Shown here: piece by piece, positions 28,148 through 37,260 of the stretch
How the letters are laid out: each line of letters starts with the position of its first letter
How positions within the stretch are numbered: the first letter of the stretch is position 1
NCBI GenBank assembly: GCA_963714405.1
Contig: CAVQOH010000001.1
Coordinates: forward strand, 1 to 64,000
Origin: JAZGGS01 sp963714405
Lineage (GTDB): Bacteria; Bacteroidota; Ignavibacteria; Ignavibacteriales; Ignavibacteriaceae
DNA length: 64,000 bases
Direction: 5' to 3'
Made by a program: the position numbers and the translations under genes
The notes under the pieces: generated by a model
The model's database searches: none
Told to the model about the DNA's origin: nothing
What the model saw: only the letters and a program-made list of their open reading frames with translations

Positions 28148-28721
28148 ATGGCATTAAGGAAAATGTTAAAGAGAATAAAATCCTAAAACTATTTTCTCTT
28201 GTTAAAGCTTCTGAATTATTTGGATTTTATCTTTTACTGTTTTAACTGCAGTAGCTGCACAAATTGCAATTCCTGTTAAACCTGTTCCATTTACTTTTCA
28301 AACAATGATGGTTTTGTTAGCAGGTGCTGTTTTAGGTGCAAAAAAGGGAGCTTACAGCCAGCTATTTTATCTTGCAATAGGAGCAGAGGATTACCTGTTT
28401 TTGCACAAACTCCGGAGGGAGCAATTGGTTTGGCAAGGTTATTAGGCCCAACAGGTGGTTATCTTTTAGCTTTTCCAATTGCTGCATTTCTTGTCGGTTA
28501 CATTATTGAAAAAAATCAAAAGTATATAACGTTGTTCTTTCAATGTTTTTCGGAAGTGCTGTTATAATTTTTGCGGTACACTATTTTTGAATTTACTTAT
28601 TTACATGATTTTTCAGAAGCAATAAAAGCTGGTGCAGCAATTTTTTCAATTTGGATGGTTGTAAAAATATTTGCTGCGCACAATATTTTTTGCGGTTACT
28701 AAAAAGCAAAATAATAAATAA
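28148..28721 (+). pseudogene. bioY: BioY-type biotin transporter, frameshifted
   Basis: Substrate-binding membrane protein of ECF biotin transport, about 190 aa. The pieces read LKLFSLVKASEL, then TVLTAVAAQIAIPVKPVPFT and FQTMMVLLAGAVLGAKKGAY (hallmark BioY segment), LFYLAIGA...GLPVFAQTPEGAIGLARLL, GPTGGYLLAFPIAAFLVGYI, and a tail ending VTKKQNNK at 28721. No single long frame exists because about five to seven single-base insertions interrupt it. It starts 7 nt after the hydrolase stop. Confidence 0.83.
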
Positions 28722-28761
28722 ATAGTAGTTTTCTTTAATATTTATTCAACTATTGTGATGT

Positions 28762-30763
28762 AAATGGAAACTAAAAATATCATCTTTATTCTGGTTTTTA
28801 TTATTTCATTTGGATTTTTATTTGGAGCTGCAGAAATCTTATTGCTTATATGAAGATTGCAAAGAAAAAAGATGATAGATTTAATAATTAGGCTGCACGA
28901 AGATTAAGAATGTTCTTAAAATTGCTTTTGGGCAATCAAAACTTTTAAGAGATCCAATTGCAGGAATAGTACATTTCTTTATTTTTTGGGGATTTATTCT
29001 TTTTCTTTTTGCAGTTGTTGAAGCAATAATTCAGGGATTTTATTCTCCATTTACACTCTCATTTTTAGGTCCCTTCTTATTCAGCAATAACATTTGTTCA
29101 GGATGTTTTTGGAATTTTTGTAATTGCAGCCATCCTTGTTGCTTTTATCAGAAGATTTGTAATTAAAATTCCTAGGTTGCAAGTTGATAAATCATGCTTC
29201 ACTTGATGCAACGATTATACTATTTTTGATAATTTTTGTTGTTGTATCAATGTTTGGACAGAATATGGCTGCAATTGCCGTAATGGTTTTACACTCAGAT
29301 TATGAATTCGACCAATTTCTGAAGCACTTGCAGGAATATTTTTCAGGAATCCTTCAACATCTGCATGTACTTTTGAATTTTTCTGGTGGATGCATATTCT
29401 CGTAATTTTCGGATTTATGAACTTTCTTCCATATTCAAAACATCTGCATGTACTTACATCGATACCAAATACATACTTTGCAAATCTTGATCCTGAAAGA
29501 AATACATTAAAACCAGTTAGATCTTGAAGATGAAAATGCAGATAATTTGGCGCATCAGATATTGAAGCATCTTTCCTGGAAACAAATACTTGATGGATAT
29601 TCCTGCACAGAATGCGGAAGATGCACATCTGTTTGTCCTGCAAATAATGTTGGAAAATCTCTTTCTCCAAGAGAAATAATTGTAAATATTCGCAAACGAA
29701 CAAAAGATAAAGCTCCATTCCTTAGCTAATGGAAAAACTGAAGGAGCAGCAGTTTGAAAAGACATCTTGTACACGATTACATTCCGGATTTGAATTTATG
29801 GCAATGTACAACCTGTATGGCTTGTGTTCAGGAATGCCCGGTTATGATTGAACATCGTGGATTCTATTGTGGATATGCGAAGAAACCTTGTTTTAACAGA
29901 ATCTCAATTTCCTTCGGATTGAATAATGTCTTTAAAAGCCTTGAAACAAACTTTTACTCCCTGGGCATTTAATCCTGCCGATAGAGCAGAATGGGCTGAG
30001 GGATTAAACATAAAAACATATGGCTGAAGACCCAAATTGCGAATTTTGTTCTGGGTTGGCTGTGCAGGCTCATTTGATGACAGGTATAAAAAAGTTTCCC
30101 AGGCATTTGCGAAATTGATGCAAAAAGCTAATATTGACTTCAGAATATTAGGAACTGAGGAAAAATGTAACGGAGATACAGCAAGAAGACTTGGAAATGA
30201 ATATCTTAGCGCAGATGATGATGATGGAAAATGTTGAAACTTTGAATCGTTATAATGTTAAAAAAATTGTTACTGCTTGTCCTCATTGTTTTCATTCGCT
30301 AAAAAATGAATACAAACAATTTGGCGGAAATTTTGAAGTTTTACATCATTCAGAATTTATTGATGATCTGATTGATGAAGGTAAAATTGAATTAAAGAAA
30401 AATAGCAAATCAAAAAGTTACTTATCACGATTCCTGCTATTTAGGAAGATATAACAGTGTTTATGATTCACCAAGAAATTCCTTAAAAGTATTAATGGAT
30501 TAAATCTTGTTGAAATGGAAAGAAATAAAGATAAAGGATTTTGCTGCGGTGCAGGTGGCGGAAGAATGTTTTTAGAAGATGAAGAAGGAGGCAAAATAAA
30601 TAATGAAAGAACAGAAGAAGCTTTAGAAACAAATGCTGATACAATAGCTTCTGCATGCCCGTTTTGCATGACTATGATGACCGATGGTGTTAAACATTTT
30701 GAAAAATCAGAAGAAGTTGCAGTAAAAGATATTGCGGAAATAGTACTGGAAAACTTTAATTAA
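28762..30763 (+). pseudogene. Membrane-bound Fe-S oxidoreductase (HdrDE-like), frameshifted
   Basis: About 665 aa when joined over roughly nine shifts. The order is: several membrane helices of the NarI/HdrE cytochrome-b-like type with HFFIFWGFILFLFAVVEAII and FMNFLPYSKHLHV; two [4Fe-4S] motifs, CTECGRCTSVCPANNVGK (about 29609) and CTTCMACVQECPVMIEH (about 29810); then two CCG domains with LFWVGCAGSFDDRYKKV and TACPHCFHSL, and SCYLGRYN with CCGAGGGRMF. It probably passes electrons between a soluble donor (such as ETF) and the quinone pool; the partner is not in the window. Confidence 0.85.
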
Positions 30764-30795
30764 CAATTCATTAACCTAATTTAAGGAGAGAACCT

Positions 30796-30987
30796 ATGGA
30801 TAAATTTAACGAGTTAGTTCAGTTTGTACAGAGCCTGGAAACTGATTTTCATAAGTTCTATGAAAAAGGACAGGCTGCGGCAGGAACACGAGTACGAAAA
30901 GGTTTGAGTGAATTAAGAAAACTTTGCCAGGATGTTAGAAAAGATGTACAGGATGTAAAAGCACAAAGAAAAGCTGCAAAAGGCTAA
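30796..30987 (+). CDS. Hc1-type histone H1-like protein
   Basis: 63 aa, strongly basic C-terminus. It matches the short Bacteroidota histone-H1-like family: MDKFNELVQFVQSLETDFHK, FYEKGQAAAGTRVRKGLSEL, then KLCQDVRKDVQDVKAQRKAA. It probably binds and compacts DNA. AAGGAGAGA is 7 nt before the ATG. A terminator at 31018-31054 follows. It is intact, with broken genes on both sides. Confidence 0.9.
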   Translation: MDKFNELVQFVQSLETDFHKFYEKGQAAAGTRVRKGLSELRKLCQDVRKDVQDVKAQRKAAKG

Positions 30988-31017
30988 TCAAATTAGTTTT
31001 AAAAATTGTTAATATTG

Positions 31018-31054
31018 AGGGCTGAATTAAACATATAATTCAGCCCATTTTTAT
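31018..31054 (+). terminator. Rho-independent terminator after the histone-like gene
   Basis: GGGCTGAATT at about 31019-31028 pairs with AATTCAGCCC (31037-31046), then a T-rich run. It ends just before the start of the CapA-like gene. Confidence 0.8.
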
Positions 31055-31056
31055 AT

Positions 31057-32302
31057 ATGAAAAAAACACTTTTTAGTTTTACAATATTTGTTATCTGCGG
31101 GTTTTCAATATTACATTCTTATTCTTCTCAAATACTTCGCAGCAGTTAAATTTATTTCCGTAGTTCAAGATTCACTGGCTACAATCGAAATAAATTTTGT
31201 GGGCGATTTGATGTGTCATTCAACGCAGTATAACTATGCAAGGATTAATGCAGATAGTTTTGATTTTTCAGGTGTTTACGGCGAAGTAAAAAATTATTTT
31301 TTAAAAGCTGATTTAACAATCGGAAATCTAGAAACCATTACTGCAGGAAAATCAATAAGATTACAGCGGCTATCCGTTTTTTAACACACCCGATGATTTT
31401 GTTTATGCATTAAAAGATGCTGGATTTGATTTGCTGATGACTGCAAACAATCACGCAATCGATCAGGGAAGCGAAGGTGTTGAAAGAACAGTCAGACAAC
31501 TAAATAAATATGGTCTTGATCAAACCGGAACATTTACTTCTCAGAAAGATCGTGATTCTCTTAGAATTTTTAACGAAATGGAATTAAAATTGCAATGCTT
31601 GCATACTCAGAACATACAAACGGCGTTCCAATACCAAAAGGAAAATCATACCTTATCAATTTAATTGATGAAGCTGTAATTTCTAAAGATATTTTGAGAG
31701 CAAGGGAAAAAGGAACGGATTTGGTCCTGGTACATTTTCACTACGGAGAAGAATATAAAAGGGAACCGAACAGTTATCAGCAAAATGTAGTTAATAAAAC
31801 TATAGAATTTGGTGCAGATATTATTATTGGCGGGCATCCACATGTTATACAACCAGTTAATTATTTTAAAACAAATGCTGCAAAACTTGATACAGGTTTT
31901 GTAGCATATTCCATGGGTAATTTTATCTCCAACCAGCGTTGGAGATATTCTGATGCTGGATTAATTCTTACAATGGAAATTGAAAAAAATAATTTTACTG
32001 ATTCGCTTTACATTAATGAAGTAAAATATCTTCCAGTTTGGGTTTTTAAAGGTAGAGCAAAAAAAAGTAATGAATATATAAATCTTCCCTACGGTATTGA
32101 TATAACTGATTCCTCATATTCCTATCTAACAAAGAGTGATAGATATTTAATGCAGCAGTCTTTTGATGATACAAAATATATTATTACTAAATACACTAAA
32201 AACATAATTTTAGATTCTGCATCTTTTGAAAATAATTCTCAATTACAATCATTCACAAATAAATCTTCACTCAAATTCAATATTACTCACCGCAATCCTT
32301 AG
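31057..32302 (+). pseudogene. CapA-family (PgsA-like) metallophosphatase-fold protein, frameshifted
   Basis: About 410 aa when joined. The signal peptide MKKTLFSFTIFVICGFSILH (ATG 31057) is followed after a shift by INFVGDLMCHSTQYNYARIN and LTIGNLETITAG. A further shift near 31360 leads to LMTANNHAIDQGSEGVERTV, and one near 31590 to the last 235 residues with VLVHFHYGEEYKREPN and GGHPHVIQPVNYF. These are the metal-ligand motifs of the CapA/metallophosphoesterase fold. CapA members act in poly-gamma-glutamate capsule export or unknown envelope roles; no cap operon is present here. Confidence 0.85.
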
Positions 32303-32334
32303 TATATTTACTACTACTAAAAATTGAAAATTAA

Positions 32335-33537
32335 TTGAAAAGGGAATCCGGAAAAGATTTGAAACGTAAATCAGCTCTTGGTTTAATATTTTTAACTGTA
32401 TTTGTAGATCTGCTGGGATTTGGGATACTTATTCCGATTCTTCCATCATTTGCAAAATTAGAACTCTTTGTTGATGAAACTGCGATTGGAATTGTTATTG
32501 CAATTTACTCTTTTGTACAATTCTTATTTAATCCTGTTTTAGGAAGATTATCAGATAAGCATGGAAGAAAACCTGTAATTGTTGTTAGTTTATTAATCAA
32601 CGCAATTGGATATGTAATTTTTGCATTCACTACTTCATACCTGGTTTTATTAATTTCCAGAGTTGTTGCGGGAGTTGGCGGCAGCAGTATTGGCGTTGCG
32701 CAAGCTTACATTGCAGATGTAACCACAAAAGAAAACCGTGCTAAAGGTATGGGATTAATCGGTTCAGCTTTTGGTTTAGGTTTTGTTTTCGGTCCGCTTA
32801 TCGGAGGATTACTTTCTGGTTACGGTTATATGGTTACAGGTTTTGCGGCTGCAGGTTTTTCACTTATAGCTTTTGTATTAACTTTAATTTTACTTCCTGA
32901 AACTCATCTTAACAGGGAAGAAGCATCAATTAAAGAAAGAAAATTATTTGATATTGAAGGTTTAAAAAAAGTATTCGCTAAACCTGAACGCGCAATTTTA
33001 ATCTTGTTGTTTTTTATTCTTACTTTTTCCTTTGCAAATATTTACGGCACATTTGCTTTACTTGGTTTACAAATTTATGGTTTTACTGATCTGCAGAACG
33101 GTTATATGTTTGGAATTATCGGGCTAACTTCTGCCATTGTTCAAGGAGGATTAATTGGAAGAATAGGCAGAGCGATTGATCAAAAAACCATTCTTAAAAT
33201 TGGTTCTTTTCTAATCATGATAACTCTCGGATTAATTCCTTACGGTGGAACATTTTTAGGATTGGCAATAATTTCAGTTATTCTTGCCTTTGGAACAGGA
33301 ATTTTCCAGCCAACGGTACTTAGTTTAATTTCAGAAGTTACACCTGAAAACGAACAGGGAATTACATTAGGTGTAAATCAATCAATTTCTGCATTTGCAA
33401 GAGTATTAGGACCTCTTTGGGGTGGTTTTGCTTTTGAATTTCTTGGTTATCCCTTCCCGTTTTTAACAGGTGCTGCATTTACCTTGGTTTTGTTTATTGC
33501 TACGCTTTTTTATATTCCGAAAAGGATAAAGGTATAA
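32335..33537 (+). CDS. MFS transporter of the TCR/Tet type
   Basis: 400 aa with 12 predicted membrane helices. LTVFVDLLGFGILIPILPSF opens helix 1, the MFS motif GRLSDKHGRKPVIVVS lies between helices 2 and 3, and the drug:H+ antiporter motif C-like GSAFGLGFVFGPLIGGLL lies in helix 5. It resembles tetracycline-resistance-type (TetA class) efflux proteins, but the substrate is unknown. The start is TTG 32335 with N-terminal Lys/Arg. The stop overlaps the dus start (TAATG). Confidence 0.9.
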   Translation: MKRESGKDLKRKSALGLIFLTVFVDLLGFGILIPILPSFAKLELFVDETAIGIVIAIYSFVQFLFNPVLGRLSDKHGRKPVIVVSLLINAIGYVIFAFTTSYLVLLISRVVAGVGGSSIGVAQAYIADVTTKENRAKGMGLIGSAFGLGFVFGPLIGGLLSGYGYMVTGFAAAGFSLIAFVLTLILLPETHLNREEASIKERKLFDIEGLKKVFAKPERAILILLFFILTFSFANIYGTFALLGLQIYGFTDLQNGYMFGIIGLTSAIVQGGLIGRIGRAIDQKTILKIGSFLIMITLGLIPYGGTFLGLAIISVILAFGTGIFQPTVLSLISEVTPENEQGITLGVNQSISAFARVLGPLWGGFAFEFLGYPFPFLTGAAFTLVLFIATLFYIPKRIKV

Positions 33538-34538
33538 TGCTCAAAATCAATAAAATTGAAATAGATAGCGCAATAGTGCTTGCACCAATGGAAGATGTTA
33601 CGGATGCATCTTTCCGGCTGGTATGTAAAGAGCTTGGTGCAGATATTGTTTATACAGAGTTTGTAAACTCTGAAGGATTGATACGTGCAAATGCTAATAC
33701 ACACAGAAAGTTAAAGATAAACGAAGAGGAAAGACCTGTAGGAATTCAAATTTACGGTGCAAATATAGATTCTATGGTTGGCGCTGCAAAAATTGCAGAA
33801 GCAGAAAATCCTGATTTAATTGATATAAACGCCGGCTGCTGGGTTAAAAATGTTGTAGGGCAGGGTGCAGGTTCTGCACTTTTAAAAGATCCACCTTACA
33901 TGCAGAAACTTGTAGAAGCAGTTGTTAAAACCACTTCGCTTCCAGTAACTGTAAAAACCAGGTTAGGCTGGGATGAAAACAGTATTCAAATTTTAGAAGT
34001 AGCTAAACGGATGGAAGATGCAGGAGCTAAAGCACTAACGGTTCATTGCAGAACACGCAAAGCAGGTCACAAAGGCGATGCAGATTGGGGATGGATTCCA
34101 AAAGTAATGGAGGTTGTGGATATTCCCGTAATACTAAACGGTAATGTTCTTTCAGCTTATGATGTTAAAAGTGCTTTCAATCAAACTAATGCAGATGGAA
34201 TTATGATTGCACGAGGTGCGATTGGAAATCCCTGGATATTTAAAGAAGCAAAAGAGTTGCTGAAAACAGCTTCAATTAAAACAGAAGTTGATGAAGAATT
34301 AAAAATCCATACAGCACTGCGACATCTTAAACTTGCAATAGAAATTAAAGGTGAAAGAAGAGCAGTTTTGGAACACAGAAAGTACTATTCAGGTTATTTG
34401 AAAGGAATGTACGGTGCATCAAAGCAGCGTAACGAGCTGATGCAATATTTTACATATTTAGAAGTTGAGGAATCACTACTTAATTATCTTGAAAAACTAA
34501 AACAGTACAACGAAGAATTTAGATTATTTAATCATTGA
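33537..34538 (+). CDS. dus: tRNA-dihydrouridine synthase (DusB-like)
   Basis: 333 aa FMN enzyme that reduces uridines in the tRNA D-loop. The start has VLAPMEDVTDASFRLVCKEL. The catalytic Cys sits in DINAGCWVKNVVGQGAGSAL, the barrel part is VTVKTRLGWDENS, ALTVHCRTRKAGHKGDADW and IILNGNV-like VILNGNVLS, and GIMIARGAIGNPWIFKEA binds FMN phosphate. The C-terminal helical tRNA-recognition domain is complete. Confidence 0.93.
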   Translation: MLKINKIEIDSAIVLAPMEDVTDASFRLVCKELGADIVYTEFVNSEGLIRANANTHRKLKINEEERPVGIQIYGANIDSMVGAAKIAEAENPDLIDINAGCWVKNVVGQGAGSALLKDPPYMQKLVEAVVKTTSLPVTVKTRLGWDENSIQILEVAKRMEDAGAKALTVHCRTRKAGHKGDADWGWIPKVMEVVDIPVILNGNVLSAYDVKSAFNQTNADGIMIARGAIGNPWIFKEAKELLKTASIKTEVDEELKIHTALRHLKLAIEIKGERRAVLEHRKYYSGYLKGMYGASKQRNELMQYFTYLEVEESLLNYLEKLKQYNEEFRLFNH

Positions 34539-35189
34539 TTCTTTCTATATTTAAGAAAAAAAATTTCGTTAATTCTGCACACCAAATTTTGAATATAAAT
34601 AAAGATAAACTTGCACGAATAATTTCAACAATATTTGTTCCTCCTGCATTTACAATAATTGTATTTTCAATCTTTGCCTTCCAACTTGAAGCAGAATTTC
34701 AAGAAAAATTAGCTGTAATTTTAATTGCTTTATTTTTTGGATTTATTGCACCAATAGTACTTTTTCTTGTATTTCGTAAATCAGGTAAACTTGCAGATAA
34801 AGATGCTTTGATAAAGGAAGAACGAACAATTCCATTTTTCATTGCTGCCGGATTTTATATAATTGGTTTTATTTTACTTATAATTTTTGAAGTACATATT
34901 ATTTCAATCGCATTCTGGTTTTGTTATATTTCCAATACATTATTGACCATTTTAATAAACAAAACTGAAAAGATAAGTGCTCACACTATGGGTGCGGCAG
35001 GAGCCTGTGGCAGCATTAACTTATGTTTTTGGATTTGCAGTACTTTTTTTATTGATGCTGGTTGCTATTGTTGGGTGGGCAAGAATAAGATTAAAATGTC
35101 ATTCAATTAAGCAGGTTATACTTGGATTTTTAATTGCGTTTATTTCAACTTATTTGCAAATGTTTTTAATAGTAAAATTTATTAGTTGA
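34535..35189 (+). pseudogene. PAP2-like membrane protein, one frameshift
   Basis: About 215 aa, mostly membrane helices. A PAP2-type (phosphatidic-acid phosphatase) pattern is recognisable though not perfect: KEERTIPFF, then ISAHTMGAAG (S-x-H) and RIRLKCHSIKQVILG, where the usual Asp after the His is replaced by Gln. One extra base near 35005 splits the frame; the second part starts ALTYVFGFAVLFLLMLVAIV. It overlaps dus by 4 nt. The catalytic role is doubtful because the last motif is degenerate. Confidence 0.65.
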
Positions 35190-35197
35190 AGGAAATC

Positions 35198-35947
35198 ATG
35201 ATAAAATATAAATCAGAAAATAGTATGGGTATTCTCACATTAAATCGCCCGGAAAAACGTAATGCTCTCCATCCTGATTTAATAAAACAATTGAAAGAAA
35301 AACTATTAGAAATTGAAAATAATGAACAAGTTAAAGTTTTAATCATTACAGGTGAAGGTAAAGCGTTTTGTGCAGGAGCCGATTTAGAATATTTAAATAA
35401 ACTGAGAGAATTTTCCTCAGCAGATAATGAAAAAGATTCAAGAGAATTGGCAGAATTATTCCTCATGATCTATAATTTTCCTAAACCTGTTATTGCGGCA
35501 GTTAACGGAGCAGCAATTGCAGGTGGCTGCGGTTTAGCATCAGTTTGTGATTTTATTATTGTTAACGAAGAATATTCAAAGTTTGGATATACTGAAGTAA
35601 AAATTGGATTTCTTCCGGCTATGATTTCTACATTTATAATTAGAAAAGTGGGTGAAGGATTAGCAAGGCAGTTACTGCTTTCCGCTGAACTTATTAATGG
35701 CAAACGAGCTTATGAAATTGGATTTGCTAACTATCTATATAATAATGTTTTAGATGGGGCAGTAGAAGTAGCTTCTAATTTGATTAAAAATTCATCATAC
35801 AGTATGAAAATTACCAAGGAACTGATAAAAACTGTTTCACAGCTTTCTGTTGAGGAAGCTGTTGAATATTGTATAAAATTAAATACTATTAGCCGTTCAT
35901 CTGAGGATTTCAAAACTGGATTAGAAAGTTTTTTGAATAAAAAATAG
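35198..35947 (+). CDS. Enoyl-CoA hydratase family, perhaps methylglutaconyl-CoA hydratase
   Basis: 249 aa crotonase fold. ATG 35198 is preferred over TTG 35186 because GAAGG lies 5 nt before the ATG. GILTLNRPEKRNALHPDLIK opens it; FCAGADLEYL forms the oxyanion hole and GAAIAGGCGLASVCDFIIVN the second. FGYTEVKIGFLPAMISTFII places the catalytic Glu, and IRKVGEGLARQLLLSAE is the form typical of Bacteroidota enzymes often assigned to methylglutaconyl-CoA. Substrate is inferred only. It has 8 nt to the next gene and is in the dus-apt operon. Confidence 0.88.
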   Translation: MIKYKSENSMGILTLNRPEKRNALHPDLIKQLKEKLLEIENNEQVKVLIITGEGKAFCAGADLEYLNKLREFSSADNEKDSRELAELFLMIYNFPKPVIAAVNGAAIAGGCGLASVCDFIIVNEEYSKFGYTEVKIGFLPAMISTFIIRKVGEGLARQLLLSAELINGKRAYEIGFANYLYNNVLDGAVEVASNLIKNSSYSMKITKELIKTVSQLSVEEAVEYCIKLNTISRSSEDFKTGLESFLNKK

Positions 35948-35955
35948 GTGCTGCT

Positions 35956-36486
35956 ATGGCTGAAGATCTGAAGAAATATATCCGGAGCATAAAAGATTTT
36001 CCGAAAAAGGGGATAATGTTCAGAGATATAACCACCCTTTTAAAAGAACCAGAAGCAATTGATGCAACTATTGATCAGTTATTAAACGTGTGCGAAGGAT
36101 TGAAAATAGATAAAGTTGTGGGAGTAGAATCCAGAGGATTCATTTTTGGAGGTTTGCTGGCACAAAAACTGGGTGTAGGATTTATACCAGCAAGAAAACC
36201 TGGTAAATTACCTGCTGAAACTGAATCTGCAACATACCAGTTAGAATATGGTGAAGATAAAATTGAAATTCACAAAGACGCTATAAATCCGGGTGATAAA
36301 GTTCTTCTACACGATGATTTACTTGCTACAGGTGGTACGGCAAAGGCTGCGGTAGATCTAATTGAAAAGCTTGGTGGAGAAGTGGTTCAAATTGTATTTC
36401 TTATTGAATTATCATTTTTAAATGGAAGGAAAGATTTAAAAGATTATGATGTAAAATCGCTAATAATTTATGACAGTGAAGATTAA
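35956..36486 (+). CDS. apt: Adenine phosphoribosyltransferase
   Basis: 176 aa, normal APT length. It salvages adenine to AMP with PRPP. IRSIKDFPKKGIMFRDITTL is the N-terminal signature, GVESRGFIFGGLLA follows and KVLLHDDLLATGGTAKAAVD is the PRPP loop. It follows the hydratase gene by 8 nt and converges on rsmI with a 4-nt overlap. Confidence 0.96.
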   Translation: MAEDLKKYIRSIKDFPKKGIMFRDITTLLKEPEAIDATIDQLLNVCEGLKIDKVVGVESRGFIFGGLLAQKLGVGFIPARKPGKLPAETESATYQLEYGEDKIEIHKDAINPGDKVLLHDDLLATGGTAKAAVDLIEKLGGEVVQIVFLIELSFLNGRKDLKDYDVKSLIIYDSED

Positions 36487-37166
36487 TTTTCTTTCCAATT
36501 TAGTGGTGATATAACAACAACAAACTCACCTTTAATGGTTTTTTCTTCTATTTGTTGCTTCAAATCTTTAGGAAAACCTCTCCAGGTTTCTTCAAACTTT
36601 TTTGTGAGCTCACGGCAGACAACTACAAATCTATTAGGAATATTTTCAGAAAGTTCATCAATAAGTTTTTTAATCCTGTAGGTTGACTCATACAGCACGA
36701 TAGTTCTTTTTTCAATAGATAATTCTTTTAGTTTTTTCTGCCTTCCTTTTTTTTGTGGAAGAAATCCTTCAAACACAAATGAATCAGTTGGCAAACCGCT
36801 TACCGTTAAGGCAGTGATAATTGCAGAGGCTCCGGGAACTGGTTCAACTTTAATATGATTTTTAATTGCAGCAGAAATTAATCTTATTCCCGGGTCAGAA
36901 ATTGCAGGAGTTCCAGCATCAGAAACTAACGCGCAGGATTCACCATTTATTATTCTACTTATGACAGCGGGGATTTTTTTTTCTTCGCTTTGAGCATTAA
37001 ATGATATTAATTCCTTTGAAATATTATAGTGCTTTAGAAGTTTAGAAGTTACGCGGGTATCTTCACAAAGAATAAAATCCACCAGCTGCAGAGATTCTAA
37101 TGCACGAATCGTAATATCCTTTAAGTTTCCTATCGGTGTACTAACGATATAAAGATTGTTACTCAT
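36483..37166 (-). CDS. rsmI: 16S rRNA 2'-O-ribose C1402 methyltransferase
   Basis: 227 aa. MSNNLYIVSTPIGNLKDITI is the standard opening, FILCEDTRVTSKLL and ALVSDAGTPAISDPG carry the SAM-binding fold, PGASAIITALTVSGLPTDSF lies in the middle, and VVCRELTKKFEE near the C-terminus. It modifies ribose at C1402 in 16S rRNA. It overlaps apt tail to tail by 4 nt. Confidence 0.95.
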   Translation of the reverse strand: MSNNLYIVSTPIGNLKDITIRALESLQLVDFILCEDTRVTSKLLKHYNISKELISFNAQSEEKKIPAVISRIINGESCALVSDAGTPAISDPGIRLISAAIKNHIKVEPVPGASAIITALTVSGLPTDSFVFEGFLPQKKGRQKKLKELSIEKRTIVLYESTYRIKKLIDELSENIPNRFVVVCRELTKKFEETWRGFPKDLKQQIEEKTIKGEFVVVISPLNWKEN

Positions 37167-37187
37167 AGTTGCTAAAATACTTTAAAA

Positions 37188-37214
37188 TGAAAACGGCTCC
37201 AAGAAGGAGCCGCT
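37188..37214 (-). terminator. Rho-independent terminator after the saccharopine dehydrogenase gene
   Basis: CGGCTCC (37194-37200) and GGAGCCG (37206-37212) pair around a 5-nt loop; on the minus strand the stem is followed by TTTTC. It ends the minus-strand gene whose stop is at 37261, and lies upstream of rsmI. Confidence 0.7.
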
Positions 37215-37260
37215 TCATGCAAGTAGTTATTTTAGTTAAAAAATAGTCACGTAAATATAA

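Noticed and set aside
29215..29718. 167-codon minus-strand ORF
   Set aside because: It is antisense to the Fe-S oxidoreductase, whose motifs are clear on the plus strand; the ORF has no recognisable domain and odd composition.
35186..35197. TTG start of the enoyl-CoA hydratase
   Set aside because: The ATG at 35198 has a GAAGG box 5 nt before it and the crotonase fold begins right after.
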